37,433 nt of DNA, taken from the NCBI GenBank assembly GCA_002730975.1, contig PCBO01000036.1, positions 1 through 37,433 on the forward strand, in the 5' to 3' direction. Made by a program: the position numbers and the translations under genes. This DNA is from Opitutia bacterium (GTDB lineage Bacteria; Verrucomicrobiota; Verrucomicrobiia; Opitutales; Seribacteraceae). The notes beneath the pieces were generated by a model. That model was given only the letters and a program-made list of their open reading frames with translations, was not told the DNA's origin and ran no database searches. Below are positions 28,341 to 36,248 of the stretch, piece after piece; the stretch's first letter is position 1; every line of letters begins with the position of its first letter.

Positions 28341-31300
28341 ATGAAAAGTTCTCCTTCTAATATTCGACTTATCTGCTTATGTGCGAGCAGTGTCTTGTTA
28401 GTTGCAACAAGTTGTGAAAAAACGGAACTGGAGAAAGATAATCAAGAATCGGGATGGGAACAGATGCTTCCGTTTCAACCTGATGAAAAGATTTTTCAAT
28501 ATATAAGAGGTAAAAAATTGCCAATCCGAGAGGATTCCGATTCCAAAACCCGTTTCACCTTAGTTGGAGCAAAACAAACTGGCGTTTCTTTTATCAATGA
28601 GTTCCAACCGAACCACTCCCGAAAAGCTCTTTACTCCTCTGGCTTTTCTTGCGGTGGCGTAGCCATCGGAGACGTCAATGGCGATGGTTGGCCGGATATT
28701 TTTTTTACAGGTGGGCCCACCGCCAACAAACTGTATCATAATTTCGGAAACATGCATTTCAATGACGTCTCCTCGGAAAGCGGTCTGTCGACAGGGGGGA
28801 ATCCATGGTCAGCAGGAGCCGCATTCGCCGATATCGATGCCGATGGAGATCTCGACCTATATGTGTGCAATTACGAAACGCCAAACCAACTTTGGATAAA
28901 TGATGGCTCAGGCAAATTCATCGAAAAAGGAAAAGCTTTTGGAGTGGACACTGTCACGGCTAGCTTGATGCCCTACTTTCAAGACTACGATAAGGATGGG
29001 GACCTTGATTTTTTTCTTCTTACGAATCGGCTCTTTCTTCCCGGTGGAAGACCACAGGAACCACCCTTTAGAAAAGACTCGAATGGAAAGCCGGAAGTCC
29101 TGCCGTCTTTTCAAAAATACTTTCAAATGCGTGAAGCCGCCGAAGGCATAATGAAGTTAGAACCTGCCGGCCTTAAAGATCAACTCTACCGAAACGATGG
29201 AGGTGTTTTTAAAGAAGTTTCCGTCGAAGTAGGAATCGTCGAACGCGGTCATGGGCTATCCGCAGCATGGTGGGACTACGATGACGATGGCGACCCCGAC
29301 CTCTATGTCGCTAATGACTTCAAGGACTCGGATCACCTTTACCGTAATGACAGCGGCACATTCGTGGATGTCGTCAAGGAAACATTCCCTCACATTGCTT
29401 GGTTTTCAATGGGCTCTGATGTAGCTGATCTTGATGGGAACGGCGGTGATGACCTTTTCACTTTGGACATGTCGGGAACAAACCACTTTCGGCAAAAGAC
29501 CACGATGGGCACGATGAACTCGCACAAGATTTTTTTGGAAACGGCAAACCCTCGCCAATACATGAGAAATGCACTCCTTATGAATGAAGGAGAAGGTCTT
29601 TTTCGGGAAGCCGCTTATCTGGCCGGACTCGCCGACGCCGATTGGGGGTGGGCACCCAAACTGGAAGACTTTGATGAGGATGGAAGGGTAGACGTATTCA
29701 TCACGAACGGCATGACTCAAAATTTCACGAATTCCGACTTGCCGATGAGCGCACAGGATAGAATCGGCCAAACTGAGTTCGATCACTACCGGGCTAGCGG
29801 CTTCAAGAAAGACGTTAATCTTGCATTCGAAAATGCTGGCAAACTTAACTTCACCAAAGTCTCCGAAGCTTGGGGGCTTGACCATGAAGGGATGAGCTTT
29901 GCCGCCGCTCACGGAGACCTTGATCGCGACGGGGATCTCGATCTAATTGTCGCCAATCTCAATGAGCCAGCCCACTTCTATCGGAATGATTCCTTTGAAG
30001 GAAACCGGTTACTCCTCTCGCTAAAAGGGCCGAACGCATGGGGTTCAAAAGTAATGGTGGTAACCGCCAAGCGTAGACAGACTAAAACGCTACGCCCCAC
30101 CACTGGCTATATGTCCTCGGACGAACCAATCCTACACTTCGGTCTCGGCGAAGAAGATTACATTGGCGTAATAAAAATCATTTGGGCTGACGGAACAGAA
30201 CAAGAATTCGGTGATTTGTACGCCAACTATTACTACGAAATCACTCAAACTACCTCGGAAGCTACAATTCCCGAACCTCAGAAGCCGAATCAACTACTCT
30301 TTCGAAAAGTTTCCACGAATACGGAACTGCTTCACAAAGAGAAACCATTTGATGACTATAAGATTCAGCCTCTCCTCCCACACAAGCTCTCCAGACTGGG
30401 TCCGGGCATGGCTTGGCACGACATCGATGCAAACGGTTTCCCTGACTTGTTTTTGGGTGGAGCAGCGGGCAAGCCGGGTACCATTTGGCTAAATCATGGC
30501 GAAGGAGAGTTTCGACGCCTCGTCACGCCTGCATTGGAATCCGATAAAAACTGCGAAGACATGGGTGCCCTATTCTTTGATTATGACTCGGATGGAAAAA
30601 CTGATTTGCTAGTAAGCTCAGGTGGAATTGAGTCTCCCAAAGGTTCGAACAATTACTCGGACCGACTTTACCAAAATGTTGGCGGATTCCGATTTGAGCG
30701 AGTTCCCTTTTCGGGTGGCTCGACTTCATCCGGGTCGACAACAGCCTGCGACTTTGATCGCGACGGGGACCTCGACCTGTTTATCGGAGGAAGGCTGACC
30801 CTTGGCGAATACCCTCTACCAGGTGCTAGCCGGCTTCTACGCAACGACAACGGAAATTTCGCAGACGTTACAAAAGACCTTGCCTCCGGTCTGTCGGCGG
30901 CGGGTATGGTTACGGGTGCCTTATGGACTGATGCAACGGGAGATGGCTGGACGGACCTGCTAGTCACCACCGAATGGGGTCCTGTCAAACTGTTTAAAAA
31001 CAACAAAGGCAAACTGGTAGATGCGACAAAAGAAGCGGGACTTTCGGATCTTACAGGATGGTGGACAGGAATAACATCTGCGGACTTCGACGAAGACGGA
31101 GACCTAGACTACGCCGTAGGCAACCTAGGACTTAACACCAAGTACAAAGTATCGAAAGCGCATCCCTTCGAAGCATATTATGGCGCCTTTGACGAAACTG
31201 GGAACAAACGCTTTGTCGAGGCCACTTGGGAGCACAACAAACTCTACCCTGTGCGAGGACGTAGTTGCTCCACGGAAGCCATGCCTTTCGTGAGTAGAAA

Positions 31301-32054
31301 GTTCGGATCATACGCCTCTTTCGCCAGAGCCACCATGCCTCAAATCTACACCTCGAAATGCCTCGCTGAAGCTTATCGGGTAGAAGCTAAAACTCTTGAG
31401 TCCGGAATATTGCTAAACGATGGAGCAGGACACTTTAGTTTTCGTCCCCTACCCCGCATAGCTCAAATAGCCCCAATATTCGGCATCGTCGCTAAGGACC
31501 TAGATAACGACGGGCACATTGATTTAACAGTCGCTCAAAACTTTTTTTCTCCTCAGCCTGAAACAGGTCATATGGACGGAGGACTCGGTCAGTTTTTAAA
31601 AGGTCTTGGCAATGGAGAATTTATTCCCCTCGCTCCAAAAGAAAGTGGAATTGCCGTTAAGGGAGATGCTAGAAGTCTAACCGCCATAGACCTCGACGAC
31701 AATGGTCGCCTGGACCTAGTATTCGCTCGCAACGACACCGCGCCTGAAATTTATCTTCACAACCCAAATGACCTAGGCAATAAAGAAAATCGGTGCCTAA
31801 AGATTCTCCTTAAAGGCTCTAAAGGGAATCCCACGGGAATCGGTTCGCAAATCACCTTGCACGTTCAGGGCGGAAATAAACAATCCGCAGAAATACATGC
31901 TGGTTCCGGATACCTCACTCAAACTCCTGCACAAATATACTTCGGTCTGGGAAATGAGGAAGTCGCAACGATCCAAGTACGTTGGCCAAGCGGAAATACT
32001 TCGACCACCAAAGTATTAAAAGGAACAAGAGAAGTTATCATCTCTTCCCCATAA
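28341..32054 (+). CDS. Large VCBS/FG-GAP and ASPIC-UnbV (CRTAC1-like) lipoprotein
   Basis: A 1237-residue protein. The signal peptide ends in a lipobox-like LVATSC with Cys25, so it is probably anchored to a membrane by lipid. At least fourteen acidic loops of the D-x-D-x-D-G type follow (DVNGDGWPD, DIDADGDLD, DYDKDGDLD, DYDDDGDPD, DFDRDGDLD and others). They mark FG-GAP/VCBS blades of two beta-propellers that bind calcium. Two ASPIC/UnbV domains are visible: one in the middle (LLLSLKGPNAWGSKVMV to ILHFGLGEED) and one at the C-terminus (LKILLKGSKGNPTGIGSQI to IYFGLGNEE). Such proteins in Bacteroidota and Verrucomicrobiota often accompany outer-membrane nutrient uptake genes, and a TonB receptor lies convergent here. 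The ligand is unknown. The ATG has no clear Shine-Dalgarno sequence. Confidence 0.85.
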   Translation: MKSSPSNIRLICLCASSVLLVATSCEKTELEKDNQESGWEQMLPFQPDEKIFQYIRGKKLPIREDSDSKTRFTLVGAKQTGVSFINEFQPNHSRKALYSSGFSCGGVAIGDVNGDGWPDIFFTGGPTANKLYHNFGNMHFNDVSSESGLSTGGNPWSAGAAFADIDADGDLDLYVCNYETPNQLWINDGSGKFIEKGKAFGVDTVTASLMPYFQDYDKDGDLDFFLLTNRLFLPGGRPQEPPFRKDSNGKPEVLPSFQKYFQMREAAEGIMKLEPAGLKDQLYRNDGGVFKEVSVEVGIVERGHGLSAAWWDYDDDGDPDLYVANDFKDSDHLYRNDSGTFVDVVKETFPHIAWFSMGSDVADLDGNGGDDLFTLDMSGTNHFRQKTTMGTMNSHKIFLETANPRQYMRNALLMNEGEGLFREAAYLAGLADADWGWAPKLEDFDEDGRVDVFITNGMTQNFTNSDLPMSAQDRIGQTEFDHYRASGFKKDVNLAFENAGKLNFTKVSEAWGLDHEGMSFAAAHGDLDRDGDLDLIVANLNEPAHFYRNDSFEGNRLLLSLKGPNAWGSKVMVVTAKRRQTKTLRPTTGYMSSDEPILHFGLGEEDYIGVIKIIWADGTEQEFGDLYANYYYEITQTTSEATIPEPQKPNQLLFRKVSTNTELLHKEKPFDDYKIQPLLPHKLSRLGPGMAWHDIDANGFPDLFLGGAAGKPGTIWLNHGEGEFRRLVTPALESDKNCEDMGALFFDYDSDGKTDLLVSSGGIESPKGSNNYSDRLYQNVGGFRFERVPFSGGSTSSGSTTACDFDRDGDLDLFIGGRLTLGEYPLPGASRLLRNDNGNFADVTKDLASGLSAAGMVTGALWTDATGDGWTDLLVTTEWGPVKLFKNNKGKLVDATKEAGLSDLTGWWTGITSADFDEDGDLDYAVGNLGLNTKYKVSKAHPFEAYYGAFDETGNKRFVEATWEHNKLYPVRGRSCSTEAMPFVSRKFGSYASFARATMPQIYTSKCLAEAYRVEAKTLESGILLNDGAGHFSFRPLPRIAQIAPIFGIVAKDLDNDGHIDLTVAQNFFSPQPETGHMDGGLGQFLKGLGNGEFIPLAPKESGIAVKGDARSLTAIDLDDNGRLDLVFARNDTAPEIYLHNPNDLGNKENRCLKILLKGSKGNPTGIGSQITLHVQGGNKQSAEIHAGSGYLTQTPAQIYFGLGNEEVATIQVRWPSGNTSTTKVLKGTREVIISSP

Positions 32055-32059
32055 AAAAT

Positions 32060-32087
32060 AACCCCGCCTCTATAAAGAGACGGGGTT
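32060..32087. terminator. Terminator hairpin between two convergent genes
   Basis: A strong stem (AACCCCG/CGGGGTT and CTCT/AGAG, with a C-A mismatch) and a four-base loop. On the minus strand it is followed by ATTTTTTAT, so it works best for minus-strand transcripts coming from the TonB receptor or from the hairpin array. It begins six bases after the stop of the plus-strand lipoprotein gene and may also end that transcript. Confidence 0.75.
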
Positions 32088-32091
32088 ATAA

Positions 32092-32208
32092 AATGGGGAG
32101 TGCCGATGTCCTGCCGACAGTTCCCCGACTTGACTTGTACCATCGTCAAAGTGGGTCCCTTCCCCGGCTTGGACCGGAAAAGGGACTGGTCATGGGTATT
32201 AATCCCAT
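32092..32208 (-). ncRNA. Possible structured RNA: four consecutive hairpins before a terminator
   Basis: In 117 bases four stems follow each other almost without gaps. On the minus strand these are ATGGG/CCCAT (32192-32208), a 13-bp stem GTCCCTTTTCCGG/CCGGGGAAGGGAC (32155-32186), ACTTTGAC/GTCAAGT (32128-32152) and GGGG/CCCC with an inner TGTC/GACA (32095-32126). The 13-bp stem pairs fully only on the minus strand, where two positions are G-U; on the plus strand these become C-A mismatches. The terminator at 32060-32087 then follows. It could be an independent small RNA, a processed 3' UTR of the TonB receptor transcript or a repeat element. No known RNA family was recognised and no clear promoter was found. 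Confidence 0.4.
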
Positions 32209-32252
32209 AAATTTTGGTCCGCTTTTAATACGGTTAACCAAAACAAACAAAA

Positions 32253-34433
32253 TTAGAAATCAAAGGTCATTCCAAGGCTTGCTACACGAGGTGCGCCAGG
32301 ACGAAAGCCATCGGGTAAATCGCTTACGGCATATTCCTTGTCTGCCAAATTAGTAACTTTTCCGAAAATGCTTACGCCTTCGGAAATCTGATAAAAGGCA
32401 GACCAGTCTACAACGCCGTAAGACTCGATTTGAGCGTCGAAGTTGGTAGGCGCAGTGTTAGATGCGTTTACGTAGACGTCGTCTTGCCAATGGTAGTTCA
32501 AATAAGTGCTGAACTTATCGAGTTCCAATCCTCCACGAAGGTTGTACTGCACGTCAGCCACGAAAGGAATGGCGTTGCCGGCGACTCCACCTTCGTAACG
32601 ACTTTCACCATCGGTCCTTGTTGCGGAATCGAATTCAGCATCAGTAAAGGTGACGGACAGTTGAATGGGAACACCTATACCGCCTTCGGGAGTTAGGTCA
32701 GTTGACAGAACTGCCTCAAGTCCTTGAATCGACGCTTCTCCAATATTAATGGCATCGTCTCCTAAACCGCTTCCAGCGCTAGGAATAGCGAGCATGTCGT
32801 CGATGCTGGTATTGAAATAAGCCAATTCAAATCCAAAGAAGCTTGTTTCCCCACGAACTCCCAATTCTAATCCGAGGGATTGCTCCTCCTCCAAGACACC
32901 GGAAGCTCCATTGTAACCAGGCAAGGCATGCCCTTGGTGCACACCTCCGAAAATAGTAGCGGATCCGATATCGTAGGTTGCACCCAATCCTAACAAGACG
33001 TCACTTACGGTATCCTGCTTGTTGTTATACTCGTATTCAACGGAAGTGTACCGTAGACCGGGGGTAAGAGTCAAATTACCGAAGTCAATTGAATCCACTA
33101 AGTGCCACTCCCAAGCATTGGAAACACGGTCTTTTTTGGATCCCTTTGAAGAGGCTGAAGTAGAAACATATGCGAGTCCGCCTGCATTGCTAACGGAGTA
33201 AACATCTTCAGTGTAGTCCTTGTAAGTATAATGGTCATCAGTGTAGCGGAAACCAAGATCCAGAGAGTGGTTACCCAATTCCCAATCCAAATTTGCCTGC
33301 AAGCCTTTGTTTACATAGTTTCGATCATTATGCTTGTATTTAACGCGACCGTTTCCAGATACATCGGCTCCTTTAAGAACATTCACGATACCGGTAGTAC
33401 CAAAAGCACCCTTTCCGATGGAACTCCAATTGGCTCCAGCATCGGTAGAAACTTTACCAATCTTGTACCAATCGCGATTAAACTCATTGTGGAAAAGAGT
33501 CGCGCTGAAACGCACTTCATCTGTAAATTCCTTTAAGAAACGAAGATAATAGCGAGACTGATCAGAATCCATGTTGTCATGCTTTGTAGCATAATAGCGT
33601 TGATAAGGATTGGAGTTAAAATCATCTTTACTCAATCCGATGTAGCTTACGTCACCGTCTAGATCGGTACGACCAGCCTTGAACTCGAGATAATTTTCGT
33701 CGCCGAACTCATAACTAAGCTTAAAAGTTAAGTCAGTCTTAACTAATGGTGCGTTGGAGGAAGGTTCATTATTAAGTCCGTTAATGGTCTTCCATCCGTC
33801 TGTTCTTTGATCAAACACCTCGACCAAGTAACCTAGAGTACCACCTCCCAGAGCGCTTTTTCCTCCGGAATGAACATGACTGATACGTTCATTATTCTGA
33901 CCGTAGCTTGCTCTCAAGTGATGCAATTGCTGGTTGGGAATTGGTGTTGATAAGTAGTTGATGACGCCACCTGTATTGTTTGGGCCGTGCTTCAGAGAAC
34001 TGGATCCCTTGAGGATTTCAAAACCTGCCATACGACCCGCAGTTGGCGAATAGTATGCGGAAGGATCGGAGAACGGTGAAGGAGAGGAAGGTATACCATC
34101 CTCCATTATCGTAACCTTGGCGGAACGATTAGGATCAACTCCTCGCAAGCTGATGTTCGGGAATAGACCGTAACCTTCCTCCGGACGAATGTAGACACCC
34201 GGCACCTGACGAAGTATCTCCGTAATGTCGGTATGGAAGTAGGGTCCGAGGTCGGAAGCATCCAAAACCGTTCCTGAGCCTTGGAGACTAGGAATGTCTG
34301 CCTTACTCCCTATTACGTTGAACGGAGCCAGTTTATCAACCGGTTCCTTTGCGTTTTCTTCTTGCCCGTGAACGGAGCCTACCAGCAAGGCGGCAGCGCA
34401 CATCGAGCCTGTCGTTTTACACCATTTATTCAT
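32253..34433 (-). CDS. TonB-dependent outer-membrane receptor, FecA/siderophore type
   Basis: A 726-residue protein with a signal peptide (MNKWCKTTGSMCAAALLVGS, cleavage near HGQ). A TonB-box-like stretch follows (LAPFNVIGS), then a plug domain at about 45-160 (TDITEILRQVPGVYIRPEEG, NISLRGVDPNRSAKVTIMED, GFEILKGSSSLKHGPNNTGG). A 22-strand type barrel completes the protein and ends in a terminal Phe (LGMTFDF). There is no N-terminal STN signalling domain. The plug resembles ferric-citrate/siderophore receptors. The upstream Fur-like operators support iron uptake as the role. No TonB/ExbBD, ABC transporter or SusD-like gene is next to it, so the energy and inner-membrane steps must be encoded elsewhere. 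Vitamin B12 is less likely because no cobalamin riboswitch was seen. Confidence 0.9.
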   Translation of the reverse strand: MNKWCKTTGSMCAAALLVGSVHGQEENAKEPVDKLAPFNVIGSKADIPSLQGSGTVLDASDLGPYFHTDITEILRQVPGVYIRPEEGYGLFPNISLRGVDPNRSAKVTIMEDGIPSSPSPFSDPSAYYSPTAGRMAGFEILKGSSSLKHGPNNTGGVINYLSTPIPNQQLHHLRASYGQNNERISHVHSGGKSALGGGTLGYLVEVFDQRTDGWKTINGLNNEPSSNAPLVKTDLTFKLSYEFGDENYLEFKAGRTDLDGDVSYIGLSKDDFNSNPYQRYYATKHDNMDSDQSRYYLRFLKEFTDEVRFSATLFHNEFNRDWYKIGKVSTDAGANWSSIGKGAFGTTGIVNVLKGADVSGNGRVKYKHNDRNYVNKGLQANLDWELGNHSLDLGFRYTDDHYTYKDYTEDVYSVSNAGGLAYVSTSASSKGSKKDRVSNAWEWHLVDSIDFGNLTLTPGLRYTSVEYEYNNKQDTVSDVLLGLGATYDIGSATIFGGVHQGHALPGYNGASGVLEEEQSLGLELGVRGETSFFGFELAYFNTSIDDMLAIPSAGSGLGDDAINIGEASIQGLEAVLSTDLTPEGGIGVPIQLSVTFTDAEFDSATRTDGESRYEGGVAGNAIPFVADVQYNLRGGLELDKFSTYLNYHWQDDVYVNASNTAPTNFDAQIESYGVVDWSAFYQISEGVSIFGKVTNLADKEYAVSDLPDGFRPGAPRVASLGMTFDF

Positions 34434-34476
34434 ATCAGTTTGTTTGTATGTTTGCTTTAATTAGGGATATCAAGAT

Positions 34477-34491
34477 TGAGAATGGGTCTCA
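34477..34491 (-). promoter_or_regulatory. Fur-like operator 1
   Basis: TGAGA-ATGGG-TCTCA, a perfect 5-bp inverted repeat with a 5-base centre. It lies 44 bases upstream of the TonB receptor ATG, downstream of the predicted -10. It resembles the TGA(G/T)AAT half-sites of Fur boxes. Confidence 0.55.
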
Positions 34492-34499
34492 TTTTCAAT

Positions 34500-34514
34500 T
34501 GATACTGGGTCTCA
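34500..34514 (-). promoter_or_regulatory. Fur-like operator 2, overlapping the -10
   Basis: TGATA-CTGGG-TCTCA, the same layout with one arm mismatch. It starts exactly 23 bases from operator 1 and overlaps the predicted -10, so binding here would block RNA polymerase. Confidence 0.5.
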
Positions 34515-34538
34515 ATAGCACAAATTTACTGCTGTCAA
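34512..34538 (-). promoter_or_regulatory. Predicted promoter of the TonB receptor gene
   Basis: On the minus strand a perfect TTGACA (34533-34538) is followed after 15 bases by TATTGA (34512-34517), preceded by TGC, an extended -10. The spacer is short but the -35 is ideal. The element sits between operators 2 and 3. Confidence 0.5.
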
Positions 34539-34545
34539 CACTTAT

Positions 34546-34560
34546 TGAGAATAAATCTCA
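34546..34560 (-). promoter_or_regulatory. Fur-like operator 3, upstream of the -35
   Basis: TGAGA-ATAAA-TCTCA, a perfect inverted repeat. It starts 46 bases (twice 23) from operator 2, just upstream of the TTGACA. It is the closest of the three to a canonical Fur box (TGAGAAT half-site). Confidence 0.58.
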
Positions 34561-34676
34561 TTTATTTTTTCTTTCGATTATTTAACTTCCAAAAAAGCAG
34601 ACCGTACTAAACACCATACTTAAGCAATTGACCCTTAAGCACTCTCCAACCAGTATAACTACCGACTATTGCGTTA

Positions 34677-34751
34677 GCTCCTGTAGTTCAATGGATAGAA
34701 CATCGGTTTCCGGAACCGAGGATCAGGGTTCGACTCCCTGCGGGAGTACCA
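34677..34751 (+). tRNA. tRNA-Arg (anticodon CCG)
   Basis: The full cloverleaf can be drawn. The acceptor stem GCTCCTG/CGGGAGT has a G-U first pair and discriminator A. The D arm is GTTC...GAAC. The anticodon stem TCGGT/ACCGA has loop TTCCGGA, giving anticodon CCG. The T arm contains GGTTCGACTCC, and CCA is encoded at 34749-34751. It reads CGG arginine codons. tRNA-Arg genes are common integration sites, and the sequence downstream looks accessory. Confidence 0.95.
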
Positions 34752-35134
34752 GTCTGAAAAAGTGCAAAGCAAGCGTGATTCCCATTTAAATAGTGCGTTT
34801 CAGAGGGATTGCTCAAGCAGTTCGCTAGCTTTCTTCAAGTCTTTCATTCTGCAAGGAAATGTCCTAAAGTTGCATATTTCGGCAAATATACTGACAACGC
34901 AGGGGGCAGGGATTGCTTACGAATCTGAGCTTTTTCTTATGATTCATCAATACCCCCACGCAATTTTTTCAAATAGGGGCAATTCTTACCAGAAGGTAGT
35001 CTTGTCAAAGTTGATTTACTGCAGCTGTCGCCCCCTCGACCACATTGTTTACACGCCAATACAGCGGCGGATAGGATACGGGATGAAGTTGTTTAAAACT
35101 CTTATAGGAGTCTGTTTGCTCCACAGCAGGAAGA
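34752..35134. other. 383-base region after the tRNA with no supported gene
   Basis: An open frame at 34762-35355 exists, but its composition (many Cys, Ser and Arg, no domain) and its overlap with the next gene in another frame speak against it. No copy of the tRNA 3' end, integrase or terminator was seen. It may be remnant sequence of an insertion. Confidence 0.4.
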
Positions 35135-35572
35135 ATGACGGCAGAGGAGTATCGGATCTTCTGGAATGGTCCACACGACTACCCGAAACTAAGACAGATA
35201 TCATCGCTCGACAATATCAGCGGGGTCTACATGTGTACGGTCCTCGGCCAATCAGGGTACGTCTGCTCGAGCTGTGGCATAACAAAGAGGACGATACGCA
35301 AACGAGCGCTGGAGCACCGACTGGGATACCTCAGAGGCGCATACACAATGTTTGACATTGACGAGATGCGGAAGGGAAACAGGAAGGAGATCTGGCACGG
35401 CATGTGGGCAGGATTCGATTCACCGGAACGGAAAGCTGAATTCCCAGATCGTAAAGATGAATTACAAGCGGTTGCTCAGCAGCAGATGGACAGCCTGCAA
35501 ATCTTTGTGGTTCCGGAACAAGACCAACGAATTAAAGAACGTATCGAAGCAGCAGTTGTCTCAACAATCTAA
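35135..35572 (+). CDS. Small GIY-YIG-like nuclease-fold protein
   Basis: A 145-residue protein with an ATG behind a good Shine-Dalgarno sequence (AGGAAG). It has a GIY-like GVY at residues 30-32. A degenerate second motif YVCSSCGIT (42-50) stands where YIG is expected. The basic helix TKRTIRKRALEH (50-61) and a later EIWHGMW segment complete the pattern of short GIY-YIG superfamily proteins. The fold acts as a nuclease in homing, repair and restriction enzymes. Here the replaced second motif makes activity uncertain. It lies about 380 bases after tRNA-Arg, in sequence unlike the neighbouring operons, so it may have been acquired by transfer. The stop is followed in the same frame by further open codons (see 35621). 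Confidence 0.55.
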   Translation: MTAEEYRIFWNGPHDYPKLRQISSLDNISGVYMCTVLGQSGYVCSSCGITKRTIRKRALEHRLGYLRGAYTMFDIDEMRKGNRKEIWHGMWAGFDSPERKAEFPDRKDELQAVAQQQMDSLQIFVVPEQDQRIKERIEAAVVSTI

Positions 35573-35620
35573 GATGCAAAACCGCCATACTGTGACCTGC
35601 CCGACCGTTGGACTCTGAGA

Positions 35621-35710
35621 ATGCCACGCAGAGGAGAAGAACAAACGCTGATCTTCATCAACCAGTCAAACCAACACTTCGTGAATCTCGCGGAAAGAAT
35701 GGTTTCGTAA
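35621..35710 (+). other. Short frame in phase with the GIY-YIG gene
   Basis: From ATG 35621 there are 29 codons (MPRRGEEQTLIFINQSN and on). The same frame is open all the way back to the stop of the GIY-YIG gene at 35570-35572. It is either a tiny separate gene or the former C-terminus cut off by a nonsense change. The evidence is slight. Confidence 0.25.
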
Positions 35711-35785
35711 TTTCAGCAGGATAGACCTTGTTCTCCGCTCTGCGGATCAATTCCAAGTCTGGATAAATCCCCAGAGTTTGGCGAG

Positions 35786-35956
35786 ATGGGGATTGTAACT
35801 CTTAATGGGTCAATGCCCTTGGGGTCGCTTGCCCATAGGTCTAAGTTCGACGAGATTCTATTCGGTTCGCCGGCATCGCTCGAAATAGTGTGGAGATTTA
35901 CCTTCTTGTTCGAAATGTATAAAACCTTTGGTGATCCGCTTTTGATCAAGCTTTAA
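35786..35956 (+). other. Small frame of 56 codons, possible remnant
   Basis: From ATG 35786 the frame reads MGIVTLNGSMPLGSLAHRSK and ends in FGDPLLIKL with TAA at 35954-35956. It is open for about 26 codons upstream without a usual start. Composition is protein-like, with a hydrophobic aromatic end, but no family is recognised. The opposite strand is open over the same stretch, so the true coding strand is unclear. Confidence 0.25.
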
Positions 35957-36248
35957 GCACTTTAGGCTTTTCGAGCATGTATTTAAAAAAAACGATTTTT
36001 TACATATAAAAAAGCTGCTGTAGTAAGACATAGTAAAAGTAAACTTAGTTTATTAGATTTATAACTTAGTCTAAAATATTCAGTTAAGTTTCAGAATGAA
36101 AGATTATCTGCAAAACTACTTCCGAATTCGGTTCGAACAAATTCTATATTGCGGTGTTAATATCCATGTCGCCGGAATACACCGAGGATGCATGGCTGGT
36201 CATTTTTTGGCCTCACCAGCATGAACCGGATGCCTGTCGAGCTAAGAG

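Larger units (their letters stand above)
35573..36248. other. 676-base region without a confident gene
   Basis: Two small plus-strand frames may be remnants (35621-35710 and 35786-35956, listed separately). A minus-strand frame at 35713-35949 has no recognisable domain. From about 35980 to 36110 the sequence is very AT-rich with repeated AACTTAGT, and nothing coding was seen. At 36209-36234 GCTGGT and ACCAGC form a weak inverted repeat that could help end the epimerase transcript. Confidence 0.4.

Noticed and set aside
34434-34676. Cobalamin riboswitch before the TonB receptor
   Set aside because: No B12-box-like conserved segments were found; the leader is short and filled by Fur-like operators.
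34762-35355. Plus-strand open frame of 197 codons after the tRNA
   Set aside because: No domain, odd composition, and it overlaps the better supported GIY-YIG-like gene in another frame.
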